Notes: a model not told the origin generated them from the sequence alone. A stretch of 64,000 nt of DNA from Bacillus sp. AFS073361 (GCF_002567005.1 NZ_NUZU01000019.1:1-64000), one strand, 5' to 3'; counted from the stretch's first letter, positions 8,877-18,022 are shown. Translations and numbers: made by a program.

Positions 8877-10103
8877 ATGAACAATCTGCCAAAGACAGCT
8901 GATGTTGTCATAATCGGCGCGGGGTTAATGGGATGCAGCACGGCCTATGAGCTTGCGAAGAGAAATGTAAAAAACATTGTGGTGTTAGATAAAAATGCAA
9001 TCGGATCAGGCGCCACCGGCCAATCAAGCGGTGTGCTTCGCGGCCATTACAGCTATCCCATATTAACGCGAATGGCTGTGCAAAGTTTGGAAACCTTTAA
9101 ATACGCAAACGAGATTTTAGGAAATGAAGTCGGCTACCAGCCTGTAGGGTATATGTTTGGTGTCGATCATGAAAATATTGAAACATTGAATAAGAATGTA
9201 GAAATGCAAAAGAAAAATGGCGTGAATACAAGTATCGTATCAAAGGAAGCAGTCAAAAAGGAAATATGGCCCGAATTGGATACGGAGCAATTCGGTGCAT
9301 TTGCCTATGAACCTGAAGGTGGTTATGGTGATCCGGTTCTAACCAACCAAGCCTTTGCGGATGCTGCGAGGGCATTGGGAGTTACAATTAAGCAGCATTG
9401 CGGTGTGAAGAGGGTGTTGACAAGTGATGATGGCAGCAAGGTTGTAGGGGTAGAGACCATTGATGGTCAGGTAATCTTTACTCCATATGTCATTGTAGCG
9501 GCTGGAGTAGGAGCACACCACATTATGAAAAATGTGGGTGTGAATGTACCAGTTAAAGGGCAGCGGGCACAACTCATTTATATTTCTCCAGGTGCTTCAT
9601 TGGGCAAGGTTCCTTCTTTTGGAGATTTCAAGCATGACCAGTATATTAAACCAGAAGTAAGCAGTGGTCACCTGCTGCTGGGGAATGCCGATCATGCGGA
9701 TCCACAATATATTGATCCAGCCGATTATGATGCAGACCAATACCCTAAGCATGCGACGGAAGCAGCGATAGAGAAGGCAATTATGAAATTTTTAAGCTGT
9801 TTTCCATCGCTCGAACAAGCCAAGTTGTTAGCTAGTTATTCTGCGGCCTATGAAGTGACACCAGATGGAATTCCGTTTATAAGTCGAACGCCAATTGTTG
9901 GTGCCTACCTTTGTACAGGGTTTAGCGGTCACGGATTCAAAATAGCACCAAGCGTGGGGAAATTGACGGCGGACCTAGTATTGGTAGGGAAAAGTAAGCA
10001 AGAAGGCATTGATCTTGCTCCGTTCCGATTAACCCGTTTCGAAGAAAATGATTTACTTTTACCTGATCATCCATATACCACAACAGTTAATAGCCACGTC
10101 TAA
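8877..10103 (+). CDS. FAD-dependent oxidoreductase, DAO family (amine/sarcosine dehydrogenase-like)
   Basis: Flavoprotein of the D-amino-acid oxidase fold, 408 aa. The Rossmann FAD motif VVIIGAGLMGCSTAYELAKR sits at residues 10-29, followed by the typical GATGQSSGVLRGHYS loop and the C-terminal FAD contact GAYLCTGFSGHGFKIAPS. ATG 8877 is preferred over ATG 8853 because GAGAGGTG is correctly spaced only for the former. etfB and etfA follow directly, so it probably passes electrons to electron-transferring flavoprotein rather than to oxygen. In this locus it could oxidise an amine intermediate such as 2,4-diaminobutyrate; this is inference, and relatives act on sarcosine, glycine or dimethylglycine. 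Confidence 0.8.
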   Translation: MNNLPKTADVVIIGAGLMGCSTAYELAKRNVKNIVVLDKNAIGSGATGQSSGVLRGHYSYPILTRMAVQSLETFKYANEILGNEVGYQPVGYMFGVDHENIETLNKNVEMQKKNGVNTSIVSKEAVKKEIWPELDTEQFGAFAYEPEGGYGDPVLTNQAFADAARALGVTIKQHCGVKRVLTSDDGSKVVGVETIDGQVIFTPYVIVAAGVGAHHIMKNVGVNVPVKGQRAQLIYISPGASLGKVPSFGDFKHDQYIKPEVSSGHLLLGNADHADPQYIDPADYDADQYPKHATEAAIEKAIMKFLSCFPSLEQAKLLASYSAAYEVTPDGIPFISRTPIVGAYLCTGFSGHGFKIAPSVGKLTADLVLVGKSKQEGIDLAPFRLTRFEENDLLLPDHPYTTTVNSHV

Positions 10104-10139
10104 AATGAAAATTTCTTAGGAAAAAGGAGGTAAACGAGG

Positions 10140-10910
10140 ATGAATATTGTTGTCATTTTGAAACAAACATTTGATACAGAAGAAAAAATCATCATTGAAA
10201 ATGGGGAAGTGGTTAACGACAATGCCCAGTTAATTATTAACCCATATGATGAATATGCGGTGGAGGAGGCTGTTAAGTTAAAAGATTTGCATGGCGGTGA
10301 GGTAACAGTTATTACTTTGGGACGATCTGAGGCTGAAAGTGCCTTACGGACAGCACTTGCGATGGGCGCCGACAATGCCGTCCTGATAGAAAATGAGGAC
10401 GATTTGTCACTGGACGAGCAGGGGGTTGCAAAAATATTAGCGGCTGCCATCAAAGAAAGAGATTTTGATATTATTCTAGGCGGGAATATGTCGGTAGACA
10501 ATGGTGCGAGTCAAGTAGGACCTCGAATAGCGGAGGAACTGGGAATTGCCCATGTAGCCACGATTACGAAATTGGAGATTAAAGACAGCTTCGTTAAGGT
10601 TGAAAGGGACGTGGAAGGAGATTTGGAAATCATTGAATCCGCTTTGCCAATATTAGTTACGGCTCAGCAAGGCTTGAATGAACCGCGTTATCCATCATTG
10701 CCGGGAATTATGAAGGCGAAAAAGAAAACGTTGGAAAGACTGGACATTGAGGATTTAGATATTAGTGAGGATGATCTTCAGCCGAAATCGAGAATCATCG
10801 ACCACTATTTACCGAAGAAAAAAGAGGCGGGACAAATTCTAAAAGGTGACATCCAAGCTCAAGTAAAAGAGTTAGTTCTGTTGCTACATGGTGATATTAA
10901 GGCTGTTTAA
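10140..10910 (+). CDS. etfB: Electron transfer flavoprotein subunit beta
   Basis: ETF beta subunit, 256 aa, binding AMP and half of the FAD site. It starts in the canonical way (MNIVVILKQTFDTEEKI), has the NPYDEYAVEEA segment, and carries the ETF-beta signature near QQGLNEPRYPSLPGIMKAKK. A strong AAAGGAGG precedes ATG 10140. It lies 36 nt after the FAD oxidoreductase and 10 nt before etfA, forming a three-gene electron-transfer unit. No ETF:quinone oxidoreductase is present in the window, so the acceptor must be encoded elsewhere. Confidence 0.93.
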   Translation: MNIVVILKQTFDTEEKIIIENGEVVNDNAQLIINPYDEYAVEEAVKLKDLHGGEVTVITLGRSEAESALRTALAMGADNAVLIENEDDLSLDEQGVAKILAAAIKERDFDIILGGNMSVDNGASQVGPRIAEELGIAHVATITKLEIKDSFVKVERDVEGDLEIIESALPILVTAQQGLNEPRYPSLPGIMKAKKKTLERLDIEDLDISEDDLQPKSRIIDHYLPKKKEAGQILKGDIQAQVKELVLLLHGDIKAV

Positions 10911-10920
10911 AGGGGGAAAA

Positions 10921-11904
10921 ATGATGACGAAAGTACTTGTACTCGCAGAAGCTAAAAATGGAAAAATGAGAAACGTTTCTTTTGAAGTATTAACTGTGGC
11001 TGCTCGAATCGCGAAGGGTGATGAAGTTACCGCTTGTGTATTTGGAAGCGATGCAGAAAGATATTGTCAAGAACTTGCAAAATATGGAGCACAGAAAGTG
11101 TTCATTGTTGACCATGAAGAATTAAACAATTATTCCCCTGATGGTTACAAACAGGCTTTGTTAAATGTTATTGATGAAGTAAAGCCGAAAGTGGTCTTAA
11201 CAGGACATACGTCGATCGGTAAAGACATTTTTCCTCGCGTAGCAGCACGATTAAATGCAGCAGTTATTTCAGACTGTATTGAAGTAGAAGCTGGCGAGGA
11301 AATTGTTTTTACTAGACCGATTTATTCAGGAAAAGCGTTTCAAAAGAAAGTAGTTACTGACGGTCTCATTATGGCTACGATTCGGCCAAACAATATCCAA
11401 GCAATTGAAAACCAAGCTATTAGTGAAACAATCAATTTGCTAGTAGAGATCAAAGATTTACGGACAGTGGTTAAAGAAGTGGTGAAGAAAGCTTCTGGTA
11501 AAGTCGATCTTTCAGAAGCTAAGGTGATTGTATCCGGTGGACGGGGCGTGAAAAGTTCCGAAGGATTTAAACCATTACAAGAGTTAGCGGGGGTTCTCGG
11601 TGGGGCAGTTGGGGCATCTCGTGCCGCTTGCGATGCAGAATATTGTGATTATTCCTTGCAAATTGGCCAAACAGGGAAAGTGGTTACCCCCGATTTATAT
11701 ATTGCTTGCGGTATATCTGGTGCGATTCAGCATCTAGCAGGAATGTCCAGCTCTCAGGTCATTGTTGCGATTAACAAAGATCCAGAAGCGAATATTTTTC
11801 AGATAGCTGATTATGGGATTGTCGGAGATTTGTTTGAAGTGTTGCCATTATTAACAGAAGAATTTAAGAAGATTATTGCTGAAAAGCAAGCGATTACAAA
11901 TTAA
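10921..11904 (+). CDS. etfA: Electron transfer flavoprotein subunit alpha
   Basis: ETF alpha subunit, 327 aa. The C-terminal FAD-binding region is intact (VSGGRGVKSSEGF, GGAVGASRAACDAEY, QIGQTGKVVTPDLYIACGIS, GAIQHLAGM, INKDPEANIFQIADYGIVGD). ATG 10921 is taken as start because AAAGGGGG lies just upstream; ATG 10924 is equally possible. It heterodimerises with EtfB to carry electrons from the upstream flavoprotein to the respiratory chain. This is probably a dedicated, pathway-specific ETF rather than the fatty-acid oxidation copy (inference from context). Confidence 0.93.
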   Translation: MMTKVLVLAEAKNGKMRNVSFEVLTVAARIAKGDEVTACVFGSDAERYCQELAKYGAQKVFIVDHEELNNYSPDGYKQALLNVIDEVKPKVVLTGHTSIGKDIFPRVAARLNAAVISDCIEVEAGEEIVFTRPIYSGKAFQKKVVTDGLIMATIRPNNIQAIENQAISETINLLVEIKDLRTVVKEVVKKASGKVDLSEAKVIVSGGRGVKSSEGFKPLQELAGVLGGAVGASRAACDAEYCDYSLQIGQTGKVVTPDLYIACGISGAIQHLAGMSSSQVIVAINKDPEANIFQIADYGIVGDLFEVLPLLTEEFKKIIAEKQAITN

Positions 11905-11924
11905 ATTTTGAGAGATTGATAAGC

Positions 11925-11961
11925 ATTGGGGCTGCCATTTTTACTTATGGTCAGCCCCCTC
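11925..11961 (+). promoter_or_regulatory. GGGGCTG...CAGCCCC hairpin between etfA and the M20 gene
   Basis: A 7-bp GC-rich stem, extendable past a bulge, lies between the two genes and lacks a clear T-run (CTCATTATTATT follows). It may be an attenuator or RNA-processing/stability element. Confidence 0.4.
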
Positions 11962-11985
11962 ATTATTATTAGATGGGGTGAATTC

Positions 11986-13149
11986 GTGCGGATAAATGAA
12001 TTACATGAAAGTGTTGCGGAGGAAATCATCAAGTATAGGCGGGAATTCCATAAGCATCCTGAACTTTCGTTTCATGAACAAAGAACTTCCAAAATAGTCG
12101 CTGACTATTTGAGAAGCTGCGGTTTACACGTCAAGGAACATGTGAATGGGTTTGGGGTTATTGCAGATTTAATAGGAGTTGAACAAGGGCCAACGATTGT
12201 CTTCCGGGCTGATATGGATGCCTTGCCGATTCAAGAGGAAACGGACTTGCCTTTTGCTTCATTGGTTCCAGGAGTGATGCATGCTTGCGGCCATGACGGC
12301 CATACCGCCATATTAATGGGAGCGGCTAAATTATTATCTTTTGAAAAAGAGAAATTAAAGGGGATTGTGAGATTAATATTTCAGCCGGCAGAAGAAGTGA
12401 ATCCTGGTGGGGCGTTTGGGATGATTCAGTCAGGTGTTTTAAATGGTGTGGAAGCCATCTTTGGCATACACATTTGGTCGGAATTGCCTTCTGGAACCTT
12501 TCGAACGTGCCACGGTCCAATGATGGCGGCAACGGACCGGTTTACGATTGAAATTGAAGGTAAGGGGGGTCATGGCGGGATGCCTCATAAGACGATTGAT
12601 TCGATTGTTGTAGCATCCCACCTGGTTATGGCGTCCCAGCAAATAATCAGTCGGTGCATTGATCCTTTAGAGTCTGGGGTCATTACATTTGGGGAATTAA
12701 AATCAGGAACTGCTTTTAATATTATTGCAAATAAAGCTGTATTAGAAGGAACAACGCGCAGTTTTACTCCTGAAGTGCGGAATACACTTCAACAGAAACT
12801 AGTAGAATTAACAGAAGGTCTGGCAAAAATCTATGGAGCATCTATTAAACTAGATTATCAGTGTGGATACCCATCTGTAGTCAACCACGAAAAAGAAGTG
12901 GAGATTAGTTTAGAGGTTGCAAAGGATCTGTTTGGAATGGAATTTACAGGAATCATGAAACCAAAAATGGTAGGGGAAGATTTTGCCTATTATCTCAAGG
13001 AGGTTCCAGGTGCTTTTTGTTTTGTGGGTGCAGGAGATCCCAATAAACCAATGTATCCCCATCATCATCCTCGATTTCAGATTGATGAAAGTGTGTTACC
13101 TAAAGCAGCGCAATGGTTTTATCAACTTGCAATGAAGTATTTGGGTTAG
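11986..13149 (+). CDS. M20 family metallo-amidohydrolase (N-acyl-amino acid deacylase type), copy 1
   Basis: Zinc-dependent aminoacylase/carboxypeptidase-like hydrolase, 387 aa. Motifs: YRREFHKHPELSF at the start, FRADMDALPIQEE, HACGHDGHTA, FQPAEEVNPGG and the dimerisation-domain GKGGHGGMPH, ending with MVGEDFAYYL. GTG 11986 is chosen because GGGGTGA is properly spaced; an upstream ATG at 11926 would add a hydrophobic stretch that overlaps the hairpin. Ectoine catabolism needs removal of an acetyl group from N-acetyl-2,4-diaminobutyrate, and no AstE-type DoeB is present, so this enzyme or its paralogue at 19258 may do that step (inference). Confidence 0.85.
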   Translation: MRINELHESVAEEIIKYRREFHKHPELSFHEQRTSKIVADYLRSCGLHVKEHVNGFGVIADLIGVEQGPTIVFRADMDALPIQEETDLPFASLVPGVMHACGHDGHTAILMGAAKLLSFEKEKLKGIVRLIFQPAEEVNPGGAFGMIQSGVLNGVEAIFGIHIWSELPSGTFRTCHGPMMAATDRFTIEIEGKGGHGGMPHKTIDSIVVASHLVMASQQIISRCIDPLESGVITFGELKSGTAFNIIANKAVLEGTTRSFTPEVRNTLQQKLVELTEGLAKIYGASIKLDYQCGYPSVVNHEKEVEISLEVAKDLFGMEFTGIMKPKMVGEDFAYYLKEVPGAFCFVGAGDPNKPMYPHHHPRFQIDESVLPKAAQWFYQLAMKYLG

Positions 13150-13296
13150 CTAGTCAGTAATCTGGTCTTTCTATCGTTAAAACTGTATGAAAAGTATCTT
13201 TAGATTATTGTCAGTTTTGGCAATAGATATCCCAAATAGATGGATTTAGTATCAATAATATAAAAACATAATTTCAGGTTCTAGGAGGGAGATTGT

Positions 13297-14304
13297 ATGA
13301 CTTTTACTAAACTAATAAAAACATCCAAAGATATCGACATTCGTGATGTTTGGGAAGCAAGAAAACGAATAAGCCCGATTATTAACAGAACGCCAATCAT
13401 CCATTCTTCGATTCTATCAGAAAAAATCGGTCGTAATGTTTATTTAAAGTTGGAAAATGTTCATGAGGTAGGAGCCTTTAAAGTGAGAGGGGCGGCTAAT
13501 AAAATACTAAGTTTGAGTGAAGAAGAAAAAAAACGCGGGGTTGCCACGTTTTCAACAGGAAATCATGGGATGGCTGTAGCGTATATAGCTAAGAAACTTG
13601 GAATTGATGCGGTTGTCTGTATTTCCAATCGGGTGCCCAAGGCAAAAGTAGACTCACTAAAAAGGCTGGGTGCTCAAATTGAAATCGTTGGCGACAGCCA
13701 AGACGACGCAGGAGTTCGCTGCTATCAATTGGAAAAGGAGAAGGGATTAACAGTGATAGAGCCCTTTGATGATCCCCATGTTATCGCAGGACAAGGAACG
13801 ATAGGATTGGAATTGTTGGAGGATCTTCCTCATTTAACAGATGTGATTGTGCCGCTTTCCGGCGGCGGGCTGCTCTCTGGAATTGGCTTGGCCTTAAAGT
13901 CCAATGATAAGAATCTTCGGGTAACAGGTGTTTCTATGGAAAAATCTGCAGTAATGTATGAAAGCTTAAAGGCCGGCAAGCCAGTCGTTCTAGAGGAAAG
14001 CGAGACACTTGCTGATAGTTTACTAGGTGGAATTGGACTTGATAATCAATACACATTCAACATGGTCCAGCAATATATGGATGATGTCTTACTGATTCCT
14101 GAAGAAGAAATTGCCTTCAGTATGGCTTATATGATGGATAAGCACCGAATCATTATGGAAGGGGCAGCAGCGACAGGAATTGCGGCTGTTTTAGGAAAAA
14201 GAATTCCTCAACAAGAAGGGGATCTGGCTGTTATAATAAGTGGTCATAATGTAGATCTTTCAGTATTACATTCGGTCATTCAAAAATATACATCTGAAAA
14301 CTAA
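13297..14304 (+). CDS. eutB: PLP-dependent threonine dehydratase-like enzyme (EutB-like)
   Basis: Fold-type II PLP enzyme, 335 aa. The PLP Lys motif (VGAFKVRGAANKI), the asparagine loop STGNHGMAVAY and the phosphate-binding glycine loop SGGGLLSGIGL are all present. There is no C-terminal ACT regulatory domain, as in catabolic dehydratases and EutB. In hydroxyectoine-degrading bacteria EutB and EutC are thought to convert hydroxylated intermediates; the EutC-like gene is at 17002. ATG 13297 has GGAGGGA 7 nt upstream. A bidirectional terminator follows. A simple threonine/serine dehydratase role is the alternative. Confidence 0.8.
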   Translation: MTFTKLIKTSKDIDIRDVWEARKRISPIINRTPIIHSSILSEKIGRNVYLKLENVHEVGAFKVRGAANKILSLSEEEKKRGVATFSTGNHGMAVAYIAKKLGIDAVVCISNRVPKAKVDSLKRLGAQIEIVGDSQDDAGVRCYQLEKEKGLTVIEPFDDPHVIAGQGTIGLELLEDLPHLTDVIVPLSGGGLLSGIGLALKSNDKNLRVTGVSMEKSAVMYESLKAGKPVVLEESETLADSLLGGIGLDNQYTFNMVQQYMDDVLLIPEEEIAFSMAYMMDKHRIIMEGAAATGIAAVLGKRIPQQEGDLAVIISGHNVDLSVLHSVIQKYTSEN

Positions 14305-14317
14305 GTAACAAATAAAA

Positions 14318-14358
14318 ACAGATACCCCTAAACATAGGTTAGGAAGTATCTGTTTTTT
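14318..14358 (+). terminator. Bidirectional terminator between eutB and doeA1
   Basis: ACAGATAC...GTATCTGT outer stem with an inner CCTAA/TTAGG stem and a T-run; it serves the converging transcripts. Confidence 0.85.
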
Positions 14359-14375
14359 GTTGGATCAAAATGAAT

Positions 14376-15551
14376 CTACCTAACAAACAACTCTCTTGGG
14401 AATCTTGTAATGGTTTCGCAGCCACTTTCATTAACCCTTATCGTTTCGGTGATTGCTACACCATAACCATCCAACCACATCCCAGGCATCATGTGGAACG
14501 TCATATTCGGCTTTAGGACAGTCTTATCACCTGGTTTAAAAAATGCTGAATTTTCCATCCACACTGGTGGATAACCTATGCCAACCGTATAGCCCATTCT
14601 AGATTCTTTTTCTAAACCGTATTTGTTAATGGTAGCTTGCCAAGCTTTTTCTACCTCTTCACATGTTACACCCGGCTTTACTGCAGAAAGGGCTACATTT
14701 AATCCCTCAACGACAATTTTAGCCGTTTCTCTCACTCTCGCAGAAGGCTCCCCAATAAAGATGGTCCTTGTTAACGGTGCATGATATCGTTTGTAACTTC
14801 CTGATAGTTCCATATATACTAACTGACTATCTTGATATTTTCCTTCTGTGGTCCATGAGAAGTGGGCTCCTGCTGTTCTTTCTCCTGCAGGCATAACAGG
14901 TGCCAGTGCTGGATATTCCCCACCATACACTCCCGTTCCTTTCACTAAGTCACTATATACGCCAGCTGCAACCTCGGATTCTCTTACTCCCACGCCAATT
15001 TTCTCGATTGCATTATACATAGTCTTTTCTACTATTCTAGCTGCTATCTGCATGTATTCCAATTCTTTTACCGATTTTTGTCCTCTTACCCAGTTTACAA
15101 GTGCTGTCGCATCAACCAAGGTCGCATCTGGCAAAACTTTCTCTAATCGGTTATACCAATGTGCATTAAAATAATAGGCATCAAATTCGAGTCCTATTTT
15201 TTTATTATGAAGCCCTTTTTCTTTTAAAAATCCTCCAATAAAATCCATTACATGCAAGACCTTTGGTTCCCACAAATATTTATCTGGATAGGAAATCACA
15301 TTTTCATCACACATCCAAGTGGTTTCGGATGCGCAATATAAATCTTGCAATCTGATGAAACATACTGGCTCCTCTAGGCCTGTTGCAATGATTACTCCCT
15401 GTGGTACGTAATAGGACATCGCATCATATCCCGATACATAGTTCATGTTTGAGGGATCAGTTAATAATAATACTTCGATTCCTTGTTCTTCCATACTTGT
15501 CTTTACTTTTCTTACTCGTTCCTGGTATTCCGTTTTTTCAAATGGCAACAT
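14376..15551 (-). CDS. Ectoine hydrolase-like M24 family protein (DoeA/EutD-like), divergent copy
   Basis: Creatinase/prolidase-fold hydrolase, 391 aa, related to ectoine hydrolase, which opens the ectoine ring to N-acetyl-2,4-diaminobutyrate. It shares the family landmarks: DPSNMNYVSGYDAMSYYVPQ, LVNWVRGQKSVKELEYM, MELSGSYKRYHAPLTRT and PGMWLDGYG. It is clearly more divergent than the copies at 15795 and 23119, for example YYVPQ instead of FYVHQ and AHFSWTTEG instead of PHLTWTDER, so its substrate could differ (hydroxyectoine, or another cyclic amidine or dipeptide). ATG 15551 has GGAGG 9-10 nt upstream. It is transcribed divergently from the main catabolic operon with a shared operator region. 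Confidence 0.8.
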   Translation of the reverse strand: MLPFEKTEYQERVRKVKTSMEEQGIEVLLLTDPSNMNYVSGYDAMSYYVPQGVIIATGLEEPVCFIRLQDLYCASETTWMCDENVISYPDKYLWEPKVLHVMDFIGGFLKEKGLHNKKIGLEFDAYYFNAHWYNRLEKVLPDATLVDATALVNWVRGQKSVKELEYMQIAARIVEKTMYNAIEKIGVGVRESEVAAGVYSDLVKGTGVYGGEYPALAPVMPAGERTAGAHFSWTTEGKYQDSQLVYMELSGSYKRYHAPLTRTIFIGEPSARVRETAKIVVEGLNVALSAVKPGVTCEEVEKAWQATINKYGLEKESRMGYTVGIGYPPVWMENSAFFKPGDKTVLKPNMTFHMMPGMWLDGYGVAITETIRVNESGCETITRFPRELFVR

Positions 15552-15583
15552 GTTCGTCTACCTCCATTTCATCTTCTTTAATC

Positions 15584-15625
15584 ATCATACAGAAAAGAAA
15601 GTGGAATAATCATCCTACAGATTGT
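15584..15625 (-). promoter_or_regulatory. Promoter and activator box of divergent doeA1
   Basis: On the minus strand ACAATCTGT (plus-strand 15617-15625) is followed after exactly 27 nt by TATGAT (15584-15589), a -10-like hexamer. The -35 region is poor, as expected for an activator-dependent promoter. The same arrangement recurs on the plus strand. Confidence 0.55.
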
Positions 15626-15690
15626 TGGAATAAAATCGCGATAAAAGTGCATTTTGACAAATTTGACTAGAAACGAACAAGAACGTTCAT

Positions 15691-15732
15691 ACAATCTGTC
15701 AGATGAAAAACATAATTGGTATTTCGTATAAT
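15691..15732 (+). promoter_or_regulatory. Promoter and activator box of the doeA2 operon
   Basis: ACAATCTGT (15691-15699) is followed after exactly 27 nt by TATAAT (15727-15732); there is no good -35. It mirrors the element in front of doeA1, so one regulator (perhaps PucR) could activate both directions. Confidence 0.6.
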
Positions 15733-15794
15733 GAACCCAGATAAATGAAATATTCAAAAGATTTAGTTAAAGTTAGACAGGAGTGTATGAGGAT

Positions 15795-16979
15795 ATGTCA
15801 TTCTTAACAACTGAGTATAAAGAAAGACTCCGTAAAACAAAAGAAAGGATGATGCAAAAAGGAATTGATGTCCTCCTAATTACTGATCCAGCCAATTTAA
15901 ATTACCTTTCTGGCTATGATGGATGGTCATTTTATGTACACCAGATGCTTGTCCTCATTATTGATGAAGAAGAACCGAAATGGATTGGACGGGGTCAGGA
16001 TGCCAATGGCGCAAAAGTGACAACATGGCTCTCGCACGACAATATTATCCCTTACCCAGATGAATATGTTCAGTCGGACATCTTGCATCCTATGGATTTC
16101 GTGGCCGATCGATTAAAAGAGTTAGGCCAGGAAATGCGCTCGATTGGCGTAGAAATGGAAAACTATTATTTCACAGCCAAATGTTATCAACAGCTCACAA
16201 AGGGATTACCGAATGCAACCTTTTTAGATGCTTCTTTATTAGTCAACTGGGTTCGGCTAATCAAGTCGGATACAGAAATTGAATACATGAAGCGGGCAGC
16301 AAAAATTGTAGAAAAAGCGATGCAGGCAGGGATCGATTTGATTGAAGAAGGCGTAAGAGAATGTGATGTGGCAGCCAAGATATTTTATACACAAATCACT
16401 GGAACAGAAGAGTTTGGCGGGGATTATCCTTCCATCGTACCACTCCTGCCATCCGGAGAAAAAACATCGACACCCCATTTAACTTGGACAGATGAACGAT
16501 ATAAAAATGGCGATGCAGTGATTTTGGAAATTGCGGGCTGTTACAAAAGATATCATTCACCGCTCGCAAGGACCGTTCAGATCGGTACACCAAAGGAAGA
16601 AATGAAAACCCTTTCAAGTGTCGCCGTGGAAGGCATAAATGCTTGCTTGGAGATGATTCGCCCGGGCATTGCATGTGAAGAAATTGAAGAAACATGGAGA
16701 AAAACCATTGAAAAAAGTGGATTTGTGAAAGATTCACGACTTGGATATTCAATGGGACTGAATTATCCACCTGATTGGGGCGAACACACCATGAGTATTC
16801 GAAAAGGTGATAAAACAATCCTGCAGCCAAATATGACTTTTCACCTTATACCAGGATTATGGTTGGACCATTACGGTTTTGAAGTAAGTGAGTCGGTCCG
16901 GGTTACCGAAACCGTGTGCGAAACATTTGCCAATGTCAACAGGGATTTGACTCTAAAGGGGCATCAAATGACGAAATAA
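15795..16979 (+). CDS. doeA: Ectoine hydrolase (DoeA/EutD), M24 family
   Basis: First gene of the eight-gene catabolic operon, 394 aa. It hydrolyses the ectoine ring to N-alpha-acetyl-L-2,4-diaminobutyrate. Hallmarks of DoeA are clear: LSGYDGWSFYVHQM, GRGQDANGAKVTTWL, PYPDEYVQ, HPMDFVADRL, STPHLTWTD, EIAGCYKRYHSPLARTVQIG and LGYSMGLNYPPDWGEH. ATG 15795 is preferred over GTG 15783, because AGGAG lies 11 nt upstream and the paralogue at 23119 starts at the same residue (MSF). Its product is the known inducer of ectoine catabolic genes in Gram-negative bacteria; whether PucR senses it here is inference. Confidence 0.88.
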   Translation: MSFLTTEYKERLRKTKERMMQKGIDVLLITDPANLNYLSGYDGWSFYVHQMLVLIIDEEEPKWIGRGQDANGAKVTTWLSHDNIIPYPDEYVQSDILHPMDFVADRLKELGQEMRSIGVEMENYYFTAKCYQQLTKGLPNATFLDASLLVNWVRLIKSDTEIEYMKRAAKIVEKAMQAGIDLIEEGVRECDVAAKIFYTQITGTEEFGGDYPSIVPLLPSGEKTSTPHLTWTDERYKNGDAVILEIAGCYKRYHSPLARTVQIGTPKEEMKTLSSVAVEGINACLEMIRPGIACEEIEETWRKTIEKSGFVKDSRLGYSMGLNYPPDWGEHTMSIRKGDKTILQPNMTFHLIPGLWLDHYGFEVSESVRVTETVCETFANVNRDLTLKGHQMTK

Positions 16980-17001
16980 TGTGGGGGAGGTGAACAACCC
17001 G

Positions 17002-18006
17002 ATGCTTATTTTTACCGAAAAGGAATTAAAACAATATGTCCAAATCAATCAAGATGCAATAAAAGTAGTGGAGGATGCCTTTACTAAACTGTCCAGTAAT
17101 GAAGTGATCATGCCACCAATCATGAGAGTGGACATTGAGGAACAGAATGGCGAAGTTGATGTGAAATCAGCTTATATCAAGGACAAAGAAATGTTTGCGA
17201 TTAAAATTTCTTCCGGCTTTTTTAATAATTATCAGCTAGGCTTACCAAGCGGGAACGGCATGATGATTTTAATCAGCACACAGACTGGTGTACCTGAAGC
17301 TATTCTTTTAGATAATGGGTACTTAACCGAAGTTCGTACTGCCGCTGCAGGTGCAGTAGCCGCTAAATATCTGTCTAAAGAATCTATTGAAACCGTAGGT
17401 GTTATTGGTGCCGGCAGCCAGGCAAGATTTCAACTCAGGTCGTTAAGTCTTGTAAGGAATGTTAGCAAAGTATTGGTTTATGCTCGCTCCGCGGAACGCG
17501 CTCAAGCATTTGCAGCTGAAATGGCCGCAGAATTGGGAGTTGAAATCACAGCGGTGCCTGATGCGGAAACTGTCGTAAAAAACAGTGATACCGTGATTAC
17601 TACAACCCCGACAAAAGAACCGCTAATTAAAGCAGACTGGCTCCATCCTGGACTACATATTACAGCAATGGGTTCGGATGCGGAACATAAACAAGAATTA
17701 GAAGCTGAGGTATTGGCGAAAGCGGATCTGCTGGTTTGTGATACAAAAGCTCAATGCGCCCGTTTAGGGGAATTACATCATGCACTAGCGAGAGGCGTAC
17801 TTACAGAGAACTCGCAAATTATTGAATTGGGTGAGCTTACTTCCTTGCAGGTGGAAGGAAGAACAAGCGATGAACAAATTACAGTTTGTGATTTAACAGG
17901 TACAGGTGTACAGGATACAGCGATTGCCTTGTTTGCCTATCAAGAAATGAAGAAGAGAAATTTAGGATTAAACATTGAGGGCAGCAATTTACTAATAAAA
18001 AACTAA
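17002..18006 (+). CDS. eutC: Ornithine cyclodeaminase/mu-crystallin family protein (EutC-like)
   Basis: NAD(P)-binding protein of the ornithine cyclodeaminase family, 334 aa. Visible features: IMPPIMRVDI, VDVKSAYIKD, the substrate-site segment GYLTEVRTAAAGAVAAKYL, and the Rossmann motif VGVIGAGSQARFQLRSL. The start is ATG 17002 because GGAGGTGA ends 8 nt upstream; an in-frame GTG at 16981 lies before that site. In ectoine gene clusters EutC pairs with EutB. Plausible reactions are deaminating cyclisation or dehydrogenation of diaminobutyrate or hydroxydiaminobutyrate (inference). It is tightly spaced in the operon between doeA2 and the Cys/Met-type PLP enzyme. Confidence 0.82.
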   Translation: MLIFTEKELKQYVQINQDAIKVVEDAFTKLSSNEVIMPPIMRVDIEEQNGEVDVKSAYIKDKEMFAIKISSGFFNNYQLGLPSGNGMMILISTQTGVPEAILLDNGYLTEVRTAAAGAVAAKYLSKESIETVGVIGAGSQARFQLRSLSLVRNVSKVLVYARSAERAQAFAAEMAAELGVEITAVPDAETVVKNSDTVITTTPTKEPLIKADWLHPGLHITAMGSDAEHKQELEAEVLAKADLLVCDTKAQCARLGELHHALARGVLTENSQIIELGELTSLQVEGRTSDEQITVCDLTGTGVQDTAIALFAYQEMKKRNLGLNIEGSNLLIKN

Positions 18007-18022
18007 TTGAGGAGTGGTTAAT

